Origin: Defluviicoccus sp. bin129
Lineage (GTDB): Bacteria > Pseudomonadota > Alphaproteobacteria > MPNO01
Assembly: GCA_002239065.1 (NCBI GenBank)
Contig: MPNO01000046.1
Span: forward strand, 1-37,801
Length of the DNA stretch: 37,801 nt
Reading direction: 5' to 3'
This document shows positions 26,269 through 35,498 of the stretch, one piece after another. The translations under genes and the position numbers were made by a program. The notes under the pieces were generated by a model that saw only the letters and a list, made by a program, of their open reading frames with translations, was not told the DNA's origin and made no database searches. Each line of letters opens with the position of its first letter. Positions within the stretch are counted from its first letter, which is position 1.

Positions 26269-26298
26269 GGCGTCCCCTCCCGACGGCGCGATCCTCCG

Positions 26299-27060
26299 TC
26301 AGTGCGGCACGTCGGACCAGATCGCGCGCTTGACCGCGTACAGCATGCCGGTGAGCAGGACCAGGAAGAGGACCACCTTGACGCCCATGCGCTTGCGCTC
26401 CTCGAGCTCGGGCTCGGCGGCCCAGACGAGGAACTGGGTCACGTCCTTCGCCATCTGGCCCACCGTCGCCTCGGTGCCGTCGGCGTATTCGACCAGCTCA
26501 TCGCTCAACGGCGCCGGCATGGCGATCTGGTGGCCCGGGAAATAGGCGTTGTAGTCCATGCCCTCGGACATCTCCATCTCCGCCGGCGCTTCCCGGTAGC
26601 CCACCATCAGCCCGTGGATGTAGTCGGGGCCGCCGATGCGCGACTTGGTGACCAGCGACAGATCGGGCGGCAGGGCGCCGTTATTGGCGGCGCGCGCGGC
26701 GTTGTCGTTGGCGAACGGCGACACGAAGCGGTCGCTCGGCCGGGCCGGGCGGTCGAACATCTCGCCCTCGGCGTCGGGACCGTCGGTGACCTCGACCTCG
26801 GCGGCGAGCGCCTTGACCTGGTCCTCGGAGAAGCCGATCGCCGTCAGGTTGCGGTAGTGGACGAGGCGCAGCGAATGGCAGACCGCGCAGACCTCGGTAT
26901 AGACCTGGAAGCCGCGCCTCAGCGCCGCCCGGTCGAACGAGCCGAACAGCCCGTCGAAGGTCCACTTCACGCTCGGCGGGGCGACGGCGTCGGCCGCCAT
27001 GGCCGGGCTGGCGCCAGCGAGCGCGAGCGCGGCGAGGATGGCGCCAAGGGTCCGCCTCAT
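26299..27060 (-). CDS. petC: Cytochrome c1 of the ubiquinol-cytochrome c reductase (bc1) complex
   Basis: 253-aa membrane-anchored cytochrome. Signal peptide at 1-22 (ending AMA-AD), haem site CAVCH at 58-62 in [16 protein letters not shown] at the helix used by c1 proteins, Met ligand candidate in the later 'PGHQIAMP', and a single C-terminal membrane helix (about 228-245). Passes electrons from the Rieske protein to soluble cytochrome c on the periplasmic side. ATG overlaps the petB stop by 4 bp. Encoded as a separate gene, not fused to cytochrome b. Confidence 0.96.
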   Translation of the reverse strand: MRRTLGAILAALALAGASPAMAADAVAPPSVKWTFDGLFGSFDRAALRRGFQVYTEVCAVCHSLRLVHYRNLTAIGFSEDQVKALAAEVEVTDGPDAEGEMFDRPARPSDRFVSPFANDNAARAANNGALPPDLSLVTKSRIGGPDYIHGLMVGYREAPAEMEMSEGMDYNAYFPGHQIAMPAPLSDELVEYADGTEATVGQMAKDVTQFLVWAAEPELEERKRMGVKVVLFLVLLTGMLYAVKRAIWSDVPH

Positions 27061-28337
27061 TGCGCCTTCTCCATCGTCTGCGGCGCCGCGGCGGGGGGCC
27101 CGGAGCCTCCTCCGAGCACCGGCTCGGCGATGCTGGTCGGCAGCGGGCGCGGCGTCTCGATCACCGAGAGCAGCGGCATCAGCACCAGGAAATGGGCGAA
27201 ATAGTAGAGCGTCGCGATCTGGCCGATGATCACGAAGATGCCCTCGGGCGGGTTGCCGCCGACCCAGCCCAGCACCACGCAGTCGATCACCAGCACCCAG
27301 AAGAGCTGCTTGTAGATCGGGCGGTAGCGCGCGCTGCGCACCGGCGAGCGGTCGAGCCAGGGGACCAGGAACAGGACCAGGATCGAGCCGAACATCAGCA
27401 CCACGCCGATCAGCTTGGCGGACAGGAACCAGATGTCGAAGGTGATCGACCTGAGGATCGCGTAGTAGGGCAGGAAGTACCACTCGGGCACGATATGCGG
27501 CGGCGTCAGCAGCGGGTCGGCGGGGATGTAGTTCTCGGGCTCGCCGAAGAAGTTGGGCGCGAAGAACACGAAGCCGGCGAAGATCGTCAGGAACGCGCTC
27601 AGACCGAACATGTCCTTGACGGTGTAGTAGGGGTGGAAGGGGATCTTGTCCTGCGGGCCCTTGGCGTCGATCCCGAGCGGGTTGTTCGAGCCGTGCTGGT
27701 GCAGCGAGACCAGATGCAGGACGACCACGCCGACGATCACGAACGGCATGAGATAGTGCAGGCTGAAGAACCGGTTGAGCGTCGGATTGTCGACCGTGAA
27801 GCCGCCCCACAGCCAGGTGACGATGATGTCGCCGACGATCGGCACCGCGGAGAACAGGTTGGTGATCACGGTCGCGCCCCAGAAGCTCATCTGGCCCCAG
27901 GGCAGCACATAGCCCATGAACGCGGTCGCCATCATGCAGAGCAGGATGACCACGCCCAGGATCCACAGGATCTCGCGCGGCGACTTGTAGGAGCCGTAAT
28001 AGAGCCCGCGGAAGATGTGGATATAGACGATGATGAAGAAGGCCGACCCGCCATTGGTGTGGATGTAGCGGATCAGCCAGCCATAGTTCACGTCGCGCAT
28101 GATTCGCTCGACGCTGTCGAAGGCGTGGTCGACATGCGGCGTGTAGTGCATCGCCAGCACGATGCCGGTGACGATCATGATGACCAGCACGATCCCGGCG
28201 AGCGAGCCGAAATTCCACCAGTAGCTCAGATTGCGCGGCGTCGGGTAGTCGATCAGCTCCTTCTCGGCGAAGGAGAACATCGGCAGGCGGTAGTCGATCC
28301 ACTGGACCAGGCGGTTCTTCATCCAGGGCTGCGTCAT
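27057..28337 (-). CDS. petB: Cytochrome b of the bc1 complex
   Basis: 426-aa polytopic membrane protein binding two b-type haems and both quinol sites. Diagnostic stretches are [37 protein letters not shown] with haem His, and [14 protein letters not shown] carrying the PEWY quinol-oxidation motif. Length is that of full alphaproteobacterial cytochrome b with eight helices plus a C-terminal extension. Lies between petA (12-bp gap) and petC (4-bp overlap), so the three are one operon. Confidence 0.97.
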   Translation of the reverse strand: MTQPWMKNRLVQWIDYRLPMFSFAEKELIDYPTPRNLSYWWNFGSLAGIVLVIMIVTGIVLAMHYTPHVDHAFDSVERIMRDVNYGWLIRYIHTNGGSAFFIIVYIHIFRGLYYGSYKSPREILWILGVVILLCMMATAFMGYVLPWGQMSFWGATVITNLFSAVPIVGDIIVTWLWGGFTVDNPTLNRFFSLHYLMPFVIVGVVVLHLVSLHQHGSNNPLGIDAKGPQDKIPFHPYYTVKDMFGLSAFLTIFAGFVFFAPNFFGEPENYIPADPLLTPPHIVPEWYFLPYYAILRSITFDIWFLSAKLIGVVLMFGSILVLFLVPWLDRSPVRSARYRPIYKQLFWVLVIDCVVLGWVGGNPPEGIFVIIGQIATLYYFAHFLVLMPLLSVIETPRPLPTSIAEPVLGGGSGPPAAAPQTMEKAQ

Positions 28338-28349
28338 GGACTTTCCCCC

Positions 28350-28901
28350 CTAGCCGATGCGCACGAGGCTGTCGGACAGGAACTCGTAGGACGGCACCGG
28401 CAGGTTCTTCGGCGCCGGCCCCTTGCGGATGCGTCCCGACGTGTCGTAATGCGAGCCGTGGCAGGGGCAGAACCAGCCGCCGTACTCGCCCTTCCTGTCG
28501 CCCGTCGCCTGGCCCTTGGGGATGCAGCCGAGATGGGTGCAGACGCCGACCACGATCAGCCATTCCGGCTTCCGGGCGCGCTCGGCGTCGGGCTGGGGAT
28601 CGGGGAGGTCGTCGAGCGCGACCGTCCCCGCCTCCTCGATCTCGGCCTCGGTGCGGCGGCGGATGAACACCGGCTTGCCCTGCCAGACCACGGTGATGCT
28701 CTGCCCCACCTCGATCGGCGACAGATCGACCTCGGTGGTCGCCAGCGCCAGCGTGTCCCTGGCCGGGCTCATCTGGTGGATCAGCGGCCACAGGGCGATC
28801 GCGCCGCCGGCGGCGCCGAACGCGCCGGTCGCCAGATAGAGAAAATCGCGGCGCGTCTCGCCGTGGCCGTCGCCGGCCCTGATGTCCTCGGAATCCGCCA
28901 T
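28350..28901 (-). CDS. petA: Rieske 2Fe-2S protein of the bc1 complex
   Basis: 183 aa. Twin-arginine pair at 17-18 (TRRDFLYL) before a single membrane anchor, as expected for Tat export. Cluster ligands are Cys121 and His123 (CTHLGC) and Cys145 and His148 (CPCHGSHYD), with Cys126 and Cys147 placed to form the conserved disulfide. First gene of petABC; the 200-bp gap to hemF holds the divergent start region. It also has a 10-residue acidic leader before the RR motif, normal for this family. Confidence 0.96.
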   Translation of the reverse strand: MADSEDIRAGDGHGETRRDFLYLATGAFGAAGGAIALWPLIHQMSPARDTLALATTEVDLSPIEVGQSITVVWQGKPVFIRRRTEAEIEEAGTVALDDLPDPQPDAERARKPEWLIVVGVCTHLGCIPKGQATGDRKGEYGGWFCPCHGSHYDTSGRIRKGPAPKNLPVPSYEFLSDSLVRIG

Positions 28902-29062
28902 GGAACAACCTCTCGGCTGGGCAGGTAAGCACGTTGCGGTTTGCAGCCGCGAAAACTAGCCGCCGCTGGCGTGCGCCGCAACGCCGCCCGGGGATGCGGC
29001 CGCGCGGCGGCCTCGGGAAGCGCTGCCCGCCGCGCGGATCGCGCAGCGGGCAAGGCAACGGG

Positions 29063-29068
29063 TATAAT
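29063..29068 (+). promoter_or_regulatory. Candidate -10 element of hemF
   Basis: A perfect TATAAT stands 33 bp before the hemF ATG within an otherwise GC-rich gap shared with divergent petA. No good -35 hexamer is seen 16-18 bp upstream, so either an activator is needed or the hexamer is coincidental. Confidence 0.35.
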
Positions 29069-29101
29069 CGAATCCGTCGTCAAATCAAGGACCAGGCGGT
29101 G

Positions 29102-29956
29102 ATGACGGTCGCGGAGAGGCAGCAACGCGCGGCGGCGTGGTTCCGCACCCTGCGCGACCGTTTCTGCGCGGCCTTCGAAGCGCTGGAGGACGCCCAACGA
29201 GACGGGTCCGGCCCGCCCGGGCGGTTCGAACGCAAGACCTGGCAACGGCCGACCGGGGACGGCTCGGACGGCGGCGGCGGCGAGATGTCGGTCATGAAGG
29301 GCCGCGTGCTCGAGAAGGTGGGCGTCAATTTCTCTTCCGTCCACGGCCGCTTCTCGCCCCAGTTCCAGACCCGTATCCCGGGCGCGGAGGACGATCCGCG
29401 CTTCTGGGCGAGCGGCATCTCGGTGGTCGCCCATCCGTGCTCGCCCCTGGTGCCGGCGATGCACATGAACACGCGCTTCATCGTCACCACCAGGTCGTGG
29501 TTCGGCGGCGGCGGCGACCTGACCCCGATCTACCCGGACGAGGACGCGGCGGCCGCCTTCCACGCCGCGCTGAAGGCCGCCTGCGATCCGTACGATCCCG
29601 GCCGCTACGCGGCCTACAGGCAGGCCTGCGACGACTATTTCTTCCTGCCCCACCGCGACGAGCCGCGCGGCGCCGGCGGCATCTTCTACGACAATCTGGA
29701 CAGCGGCGACTGGGAGGCCGATTTCGCCTTCACCCGGGATGTCGGGCGCGCGGTTCTCGAGACCTATCCCGGGATCGTCGGCGACCGCATGGCGGCGCCG
29801 TGGACCGAGGCGCAGCGCGCCCACCAGCTGGTCCGGCGCGGGCGCTATGTCGAGTTCAACCTGCTCTACGACCGGGGCACCGAGTTCGGCCTGAAGACCG
29901 GCGGCAACGTGGAGGCGATCCTGATGTCGCTGCCGCCCGTCGTCGCCTGGCCGTGA
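29102..29956 (+). CDS. hemF: Oxygen-dependent coproporphyrinogen III oxidase
   Basis: 284-aa cytoplasmic enzyme that decarboxylates coproporphyrinogen III to protoporphyrinogen IX with O2. Conserved blocks: [49 protein letters not shown] and [20 protein letters not shown]. The ATG at 29102 was preferred over a GTG one codon upstream and over the 56-codon upstream extension, which is low-complexity. Divergent from the haem-protein operon petABC, a sensible grouping for haem supply, and convergent with the PhyH gene 13 bp further on. Confidence 0.95.
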   Translation: MTVAERQQRAAAWFRTLRDRFCAAFEALEDAQRDGSGPPGRFERKTWQRPTGDGSDGGGGEMSVMKGRVLEKVGVNFSSVHGRFSPQFQTRIPGAEDDPRFWASGISVVAHPCSPLVPAMHMNTRFIVTTRSWFGGGGDLTPIYPDEDAAAAFHAALKAACDPYDPGRYAAYRQACDDYFFLPHRDEPRGAGGIFYDNLDSGDWEADFAFTRDVGRAVLETYPGIVGDRMAAPWTEAQRAHQLVRRGRYVEFNLLYDRGTEFGLKTGGNVEAILMSLPPVVAWP

Positions 29957-29969
29957 CGCCGCCCGCCGC

Positions 29970-30785
29970 TCAGCGGGTCCACAGTCTCGGGAAGATCTCG
30001 GCGTCGATCGGCCCGCCCTCGACCAGATGCGGCGCGTCGTAGAAGGTCGGCGAGTGACGCCCCGGGTACCAGGTGATGTCGTCGCCGCAGAAGCGGAGCG
30101 AGACCGCGCGGCGCGGCGTCGGCAACGGGTTGCCGTTGGCCGCGTGCAGGGTCGCGCCGTGGAACACCGCGACGTCGCCCGGATCGAGATCGAAGCAGAT
30201 CGTCGGGTAGCGCTCGGGATCGCCGTCGATGTCGGGCGCAGTCTCCAGGAACTGCTCGGTCTCGGCCACGAAATCGCCCTGGCCGATCTTGACCGGCCGG
30301 AACATCTTGCCCCAGGCATGCGAGCCGGCCGCGAAGCGGACCGAGCCCGTCGCCTCGGTGACGGGATCGAGCGGCACCCAGAAGCTGCAGATCTGCGAGC
30401 CCTTGATGCGGAAATAGGGCAAATCGTGATGCCACCAGGTGGGCGTGTCGGCGCCCGGCTCCTTGATCAGCAGGTGCTCGTCATAGAGGTTGATCCGGCT
30501 CGCCTCCATCAGCTCGGCGGCGAGCCGCGCCATCGGCGATTCGTGCATGAAGCGGCGGAACTGCTCGAAGCGCAGGAACATGCCGTGGTCGGTGTGGAAC
30601 CGGCTCTCGCCCTCGCCGTAATCCTTGGCGACCTCGCTCGGCTCGGCGATCGCCGCCTCGATCCCCTCGGCGAGCAGTTCGAGCCATTCCGGGGCCACCA
30701 CGCCGCGCAGGCAGAGCGCCCCGTCGCGCCGCCACGCCGCACGCTCCTGGTCGCTGATATGCCGTTCGTCGAGAACCGTGGCCAT
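29970..30785 (-). CDS. Phytanoyl-CoA dioxygenase (PhyH) family protein
   Basis: 271-aa Fe(II)/2-oxoglutarate dioxygenase. Iron ligands: His119-x-Asp121 in WWHHDLPY and a distal His near 214 in FHGATLHAANGN; an Arg follows at RRAVSLRF for 2OG binding. The N-terminus with FxxDGALCLRGVVAPE is typical. Bacterial relatives hydroxylate ectoine, halogenate, or act on lipids and small molecules; nothing here fixes the substrate. A GGGGCGGAG ribosome site precedes the ATG at 30785. It stands alone, 206 bp downstream of the BisC-like gene on the same strand. Confidence 0.88.
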   Translation of the reverse strand: MATVLDERHISDQERAAWRRDGALCLRGVVAPEWLELLAEGIEAAIAEPSEVAKDYGEGESRFHTDHGMFLRFEQFRRFMHESPMARLAAELMEASRINLYDEHLLIKEPGADTPTWWHHDLPYFRIKGSQICSFWVPLDPVTEATGSVRFAAGSHAWGKMFRPVKIGQGDFVAETEQFLETAPDIDGDPERYPTICFDLDPGDVAVFHGATLHAANGNPLPTPRRAVSLRFCGDDITWYPGRHSPTFYDAPHLVEGGPIDAEIFPRLWTR

Positions 30786-30904
30786 CGCTCCGCCCCATCC
30801 CAAGCTTTCGCGGATTGTCCCCGCAGCGGAGCGGCAAGGCAAGCCGGTTCGGCATCGCGCCGTCCCGGTTGCGAAGTTCGTCGCCTTCCGTTTCCGTGTC
30901 CATT

Positions 30905-30956
30905 TGCCCGTCATGCCCGGCCCCGGAACAAGTCCGGGGCCAGCCATGACGAAAGG
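30905..30956. repeat. Palindromic intergenic repeat, copy 2
   Basis: Long palindrome in the 206-bp gap downstream of the BisC-like gene. The stem GGCCCCGGA-acaag-TCCGGGGCC is 9 bp and perfect, continued by outer arms GTCATG and CCATGACGA. The loop ACAAG and the arms are the same as in the element at 3990-4040, so this is a second member of the same dispersed family with longer stem. It is likely to fold in RNA and may end transcription. Confidence 0.65.
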
Positions 30957-30991
30957 GGTGCGGCGACGGCGCAGACCGAACCGGCCCCGCC

Positions 30992-33310
30992 CTACCCCGC
31001 CTCCGCCACCGGCGGCGGGGTGTGCACCGCGACCGGCGGGGCGGGGCCGTCCCAGCGCTCGATCTCGACCAGGGCGGAATGGGCCGCGGTGGCCTGGGCG
31101 AGGCGGGAGGTGCCGCGGTCGTGGGTCAGCAGGTTGGGATTGCCGTGGCGGTCGAGCGTGCCGATCGCGCCGGGCTCGGCCGGGTCGTACCAGGCGCCCG
31201 TCGGCAGCACCACGACGCCGGGGCGCACCGCCTCGCTGACCCGGGCGCCGGCGAGGCACTGGCCGCGGTCGTTGTGGATGCGCACCACGTCGCCGTCGGC
31301 GATGCCGCGCGGCCCGGCATCGTCGGGGTGGATGGTCGCCGCCTCGCGCCCCGCCACCTTGCCCGACGCGCTGACCGAGGACGGATCGAGCTGGCTGTGC
31401 AGCCGCGTCGCCGGCTGGTTGGAGACCAGGTGCAGCGGAAACCGGGCGGCGAGCGGGGCGCCCAGCCATTCGCGCGGCTCGATCCATACCGGATGGCCGG
31501 GGCAGTCGTCGTAGCCGAAGCCGGCGACGGTCTCGGAAAAGATCTCGATCCGGCCGGACGGCGTGCGCAGCGGGCTCGCCTCGGGATCGGCGCGGAAATC
31601 GGCGAACAGGACGAAGTCGTCCGCGGGCTCCTGCACGCGCACCCGCCCGTCCCGCCAGAATTCCTCGAAGGGCGGCAGCCCGGCCCCCTCGCGCGCCATG
31701 CGGGCGGCGAAGCCGTCATACGCTTCGCGGATCCAGCCGAGCTCGTCCTTGCCCCCGGTGAATTCTTCGGCGAGGCCGAGGCGTTCGGCGAGCGCCGTCA
31801 CGATGTCGTAGTCGCTCCGCGCCCCGCCCACCGGCTCCACCGCGCGGCGCATGGCGTAGATCGTCGAATCGCGCGTCCCGGCGCCGATGTCGTTGCGTTC
31901 GAGCGCCGTCGCCGCCGGCAGCACGATATCGGCGTGGCGCGCGGCGGGGGTCCAGAACGGGTCCTGCACGACAATGGTCTCCGGCTTGCGCCAGGCGCGC
32001 AGCAGCCGGTTCAGATCCTGGTGGTGGTGGAACGGGTTGCCGCCGGCCCACCAGACCATGCGGATGTCGGGATAGATCCGCTGCTTGCCGTTGAACGCGT
32101 ATTCGCCGCCGGGATCGAGCAGCATGTCGGCGATGCGCGCGACCGGGATGAAGCTCCCGGTCGGATCCTTTCCCACGGGCAGCCCGCGCGGCCCGGCGGC
32201 GATCTTCTCGCTGCCGATCGAGCCCATGGCGCCGTAGCCGATGCCGAAGCCGCCCCCCGGCAGGCCGATCTGGCCCAGCATGGCGGCGAGCGTAATGCCC
32301 ATCCAGATCGGCTGCTCGCCCCGATCGGCGCGCTGCAGCGAGTAGCTCAGCGTGATCATCGTGCGGCTCGCCGCCATGCGGCGGGCGAGCGCCCGGATAT
32401 CGTCCGCCGCGATGTCCGAGCGCGCGGCGGCCCAGTCGGCGTCCTTGGCGACGCCGTCGCTCGTGCCGTCGAGATAGGCGCGGAACCGCTCGAAGCCGAC
32501 GCAGTAGCGCTCGAGGAAGGCGCGGTCGTGCAGGTCCTCGGCGACCAGCGTATGGGCGAGCCCGAGCATCAGCGCGGTGTCGCTGTTGGGCCGGACCGGC
32601 ATCCAGCGCGCGCCGAGCGCCGCCACCGTGTCGTCCCTGAGCGGGCTGATCGACACCGCCTCGATCCCGGCTTCGCCGAGGCGCTCGATCCAGCCGCGCG
32701 CGCGATGCGGGCCGGGACCGCCGAAGGCGATCTGCAGGTTCTTGGGCGCCATGCCGCCGAAGCTCACGACCAGCCCGGTATGGGCGGCGATGTTGCGCCA
32801 CTCCGTCGCCTGAATGCCGACCGGCGCGGCGGTCCCGAGGATATGCGGGACCACGACCAGCGCGGCCCCGCAGCTGTAATTGCCGACATGGTCGGTCGCG
32901 CCGCCGCAGAGATTGAGCAGCCGGCGGACCAGGGTGCGCGGATGGTGGATCTTGCCCGAGCTGGCCCAGCCGTAGCTGCCGGCATAGATCGCCTCGTTGC
33001 CGTGCGCGCGCTTCACCCGCTGGAGCTCGCCCGCGACCAGGTCGAGCGCGCGCTCCCAGGAGACCGGCACGAAGGGCTCGGCGCCGCGCCCCGCCGTGTC
33101 CGAGCGGGGCCCCGCGTTGTGGTAGCCCGCGCGCACCATCGGCCGGGCGATACGCGTCGGATGATCGACCAGCTCCGGCAGCGCGGCGTTGAGCGGCGCC
33201 GGGTCGGGGTCCTCCTCCCACGGCCGCGCGCCGACCACCCGCCCGTCGGCGACCAGCACGTCGTAGATCCCCCAATGCGCCCCGGTCGGGACCGCCGTCG
33301 TTCCATCCAT
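30992..33310 (-). CDS. BisC/DMSO-reductase-family molybdopterin oxidoreductase
   Basis: 772-aa bis-MGD molybdoenzyme. The N-terminal Cys motif of 4Fe-4S members is absent, and AGSYGWASSGKIHHP (110-124) places Ser117 as the molybdenum ligand, as in DMSO, TMAO and biotin sulfoxide reductases. Later blocks include NPFHHHQDLNRLLRAW, PFWTPAARHADIVLPAAT, LERNDIG and SNQPATRLHSQLD. No Tat signal is seen, so it is probably cytoplasmic like BisC (biotin/methionine sulfoxide reduction). No membrane anchor or electron-donor gene flanks it. TorZ- or DMSO-reductase-like substrates remain possible. Confidence 0.88.
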   Translation of the reverse strand: MDGTTAVPTGAHWGIYDVLVADGRVVGARPWEEDPDPAPLNAALPELVDHPTRIARPMVRAGYHNAGPRSDTAGRGAEPFVPVSWERALDLVAGELQRVKRAHGNEAIYAGSYGWASSGKIHHPRTLVRRLLNLCGGATDHVGNYSCGAALVVVPHILGTAAPVGIQATEWRNIAAHTGLVVSFGGMAPKNLQIAFGGPGPHRARGWIERLGEAGIEAVSISPLRDDTVAALGARWMPVRPNSDTALMLGLAHTLVAEDLHDRAFLERYCVGFERFRAYLDGTSDGVAKDADWAAARSDIAADDIRALARRMAASRTMITLSYSLQRADRGEQPIWMGITLAAMLGQIGLPGGGFGIGYGAMGSIGSEKIAAGPRGLPVGKDPTGSFIPVARIADMLLDPGGEYAFNGKQRIYPDIRMVWWAGGNPFHHHQDLNRLLRAWRKPETIVVQDPFWTPAARHADIVLPAATALERNDIGAGTRDSTIYAMRRAVEPVGGARSDYDIVTALAERLGLAEEFTGGKDELGWIREAYDGFAARMAREGAGLPPFEEFWRDGRVRVQEPADDFVLFADFRADPEASPLRTPSGRIEIFSETVAGFGYDDCPGHPVWIEPREWLGAPLAARFPLHLVSNQPATRLHSQLDPSSVSASGKVAGREAATIHPDDAGPRGIADGDVVRIHNDRGQCLAGARVSEAVRPGVVVLPTGAWYDPAEPGAIGTLDRHGNPNLLTHDRGTSRLAQATAAHSALVEIERWDGPAPPVAVHTPPPVAEAG

Positions 33311-33429
33311 GATCCGCGCCTCCCATGTCCCAATTGGCGCAACCGTGCGCGGCGGTCAAGGCGTCGCGAGGGACACGCCATTCCTGCTAGATTCGGCGTC
33401 CGAGCGATCGTCAGGGGGAGACCGGTCCG

Positions 33430-34407
33430 GTGCGACGGAGCGAGGAGCGCATCCTCACCACCCATGTGGGGAGCCTGATCCGGCCGAAGGCGATCCGCGA
33501 CATCCTGGCCGCGCGGCAAAACGGCGTGGCGGTGGACGAGGCGTATCACCGGAGCGTGCTGACCGGGTCGGTGGCGGAGATCGCGCGGCGCCAGGCGGAG
33601 ACCGGGATCGACGTCATCAGCGACGGCGAGTTCGGCAAGTCGATCAGCTGGTCGCAATACGTGCTCGAACGGCTGAGCGGTTTCGAGCGGCGCCCGGTGG
33701 CGCCCGGCGCCGCGGACCCGTTCGCGCGCGGCCTCGACCGGGAGCGCTTTCCCGGGTTCTACGCCGAGCTCGACGCGCAGGACCAGGCGCAGGGACGCTT
33801 CGACGGCGGCGGCGGGGCGCGATACGAGTCGGTCTGCGTCGCGCCGATCGCCTATACCGGCCACGATGCGCTGGAGCGCGACATCGGCAACTTCAAGGCG
33901 GCGCTCGCGAAGGTGGATGTGGCCGACGGGTTCCTGCCGGTCGCCGCGCCGGCGAGCGCCATCCCGGACCGCCGGAACGAGTACTACGAGAGCGACGAGG
34001 CGCTGGTATTCGCCATCGCCGACGCCATGCGGGTCGAGTACCGGACGATCGCCGAGGCCGGGCTGCTGGTCCAGATCGACGACGCGCGGGCCGCGGTCAC
34101 ATACGACCGCATGGTCCCGCCGGCGACCCTGCGGGATTTCCGCAAGTGGCTCGGTCTCCACATGGAGGCGCTCAACCGCGCGCTCGACGGGATTCCGCCG
34201 GATCGCGTGCGCTATCACGTCTGCTGGGGAAGCTGGCCCGGGCCGCACACCAGCGACGCACCCGGTGGTGCTAACTATTTGATATTAGGTCGTTTTTTCT
34301 CCCGCATTCTGCAACCGGGGAACAAAATCTGCAACCGCAGTTCCCCGGCTGCAACCGCAACCGGGAGAACGCAATGCCCAGAACCAACCTTACCGACGCC
34401 CGTGTAA
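33430..34407 (+). pseudogene. MetE C-terminal-like protein gene, truncated by an inserted element
   Basis: The ORF resembles cobalamin-independent methionine synthase C-terminal-domain proteins (UROD/MetE-like). It has THVGSLIRP near the N-terminus, DVISDGEFGK, QIDDA and the zinc HxC pair as His263-Val-Cys265 in YHVCWGSWPGPHTSD. Family resemblance ends near residue 277; the following ~48 residues (from about 34262) are AT-richer and have no family character, and the remaining C-terminal part (about 90 residues in full-length relatives), which holds the third zinc Cys, is missing. GTG start with AGGGGGA ribosome site. I infer it was complete before insertion of the element to its right. Confidence 0.75.
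34262..34373. other. Left boundary of the integrated element with 20-bp-spaced repeats
   Basis: At about 34262 the sequence switches from host-gene to AT-rich DNA. Three copies of CTGCAACCG lie at 34309, 34329 and 34349, exactly 20 bp apart. Overlapping them is an inverted repeat, CCGGGGAAC at 34315-34323 and GTTCCCCGG at 34340-34348. The block ends 16 bp before the first recombinase start. Position and phase suggest recombinase-binding (attachment arm) or repressor sites. The exact attachment core cannot be set from one side. Confidence 0.55.
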
Positions 34408-35495
34408 CCGCCCTCAAGCCCCGCAAGACCAAATACGACGTCCGCGATGCGAAACTCAGGGGCTTCGGCGTCCAGGTAACGCCCTCGGGCCGCAAGCGCT
34501 TCTTCGTCCACTGCCAGCATCGCGGGCAACGCGTCTGGAAGATCGTCGGCGACGCCTCGGACCTGAACGTGAAGGAGGCACGATCCCGCGCCGCCGGGAC
34601 CCTCGCCGCAATCCGGCGCGGCGAACCCGCTCGACCCCTGCCCGACGAGACCCTCTTCGAGGTCGTCGCCGAGACGGTGTTCGAACGGTACGAACGCCTC
34701 TGGAAGCCGCGCACCCTGTTCGTCAACCGGGGCTATCTCAAGAAGCAGATCCTGCCGCATTTCGCCGGACGGCAGGTCGCCCATATCGACCAGAAGGAAG
34801 TCCGTAAGTGGTTTGCCACCCTGCACGCGACGCCTGTCGCCGCCGACCGCTCGATGCCGGTGCTCTCCGTCATCATGAAGGAGGCCGAGGCGATGGGTCT
34901 TCGCCCGGAGGGTTCCAACCCCTGCCGGGGCATCCGGCGTTACCGCCGCAAGGGGCGCGAGCGCTTTCTGTCGGACGAGGAGTTGCGACGTCTGTCCCGG
35001 AGGCTCTCGGCATCGTCCGGGCGGCATCCTCGGCAGGTAGCCGCCATCCGCCTCCTCCTGCTGACCGGGTGCCGCAGGCGCGAGACCCTCCCCCTCCGCT
35101 GGTCCGAATACCGCGAAGGCCATCTCTTCCTGCGCGATTCCAAGACGGGCCCCCGCACCGTATGGCTGTCGAGCCCGGCCAGGAGGGTCCTCGATTCGCT
35201 TGAACGAACCGGCCGCTGGGTGTTCCCGGCGTCGAGCGCCGACCGGCCGGCAAGCAAGCGCTGGCTCGACGGCTTCTGGTGGCGGCTCCGCGCCGAGGCA
35301 GGTCTGGAGGATGTACGGCTTCACGATCTCAGACATACGCATGCCAGCGTCGCGCTCAGGCAGGGCGAGACCGTCCTCGTGATCGGCAAATTGCTCGGTC
35401 ATGCCGATCCGGCGACCACCCTCAAATACACGCACCCCGCCGACGCCGCCGCGATGGAGGCCGCGGAGACGGTCGGCGCCATTCTCGGAAACTGA
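34374..35495 (+). CDS. Tyrosine recombinase/phage-type integrase 1
   Basis: 373 aa. An arm-type DNA-binding N-terminus (LTDARVTALKP..YDVRDAKLRGFGVQV) precedes a core-binding domain and the catalytic domain. All catalytic residues are present: Arg234 (TGCRRRE), Lys257 (SKTGPR), His317-x-x-Arg320 (HDLRH), His343 (LGHAD) and nucleophile Tyr352 (LKYTH). It catalyses strand exchange between element and chromosome. The gene starts 16 bp after the repeat block and ends 3 bp before a second integrase gene of the same design, so the two are co-expressed. Confidence 0.93.
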   Translation: MPRTNLTDARVTALKPRKTKYDVRDAKLRGFGVQVTPSGRKRFFVHCQHRGQRVWKIVGDASDLNVKEARSRAAGTLAAIRRGEPARPLPDETLFEVVAETVFERYERLWKPRTLFVNRGYLKKQILPHFAGRQVAHIDQKEVRKWFATLHATPVAADRSMPVLSVIMKEAEAMGLRPEGSNPCRGIRRYRRKGRERFLSDEELRRLSRRLSASSGRHPRQVAAIRLLLLTGCRRRETLPLRWSEYREGHLFLRDSKTGPRTVWLSSPARRVLDSLERTGRWVFPASSADRPASKRWLDGFWWRLRAEAGLEDVRLHDLRHTHASVALRQGETVLVIGKLLGHADPATTLKYTHPADAAAMEAAETVGAILGN

Positions 35496-35498
35496 CCG

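Noticed and set aside
26299..29058. Minus-strand frame reading petC together with regions of petB and petA as a single 919-aa protein
   Set aside because: Only the cytochrome c1 part is real in that frame; petB and petA have complete, motif-bearing ORFs in other frames with 4- to 12-bp junctions.
33311..33429. SAM or cobalamin riboswitch upstream of the MetE-like gene
   Set aside because: No conserved core or pairing elements of either class could be found in this 119-bp gap.
34309..34357. CRISPR-like short repeats
   Set aside because: Three 9-bp repeats spaced 20 bp have far too short units and no spacer-sized unique segments or cas genes.
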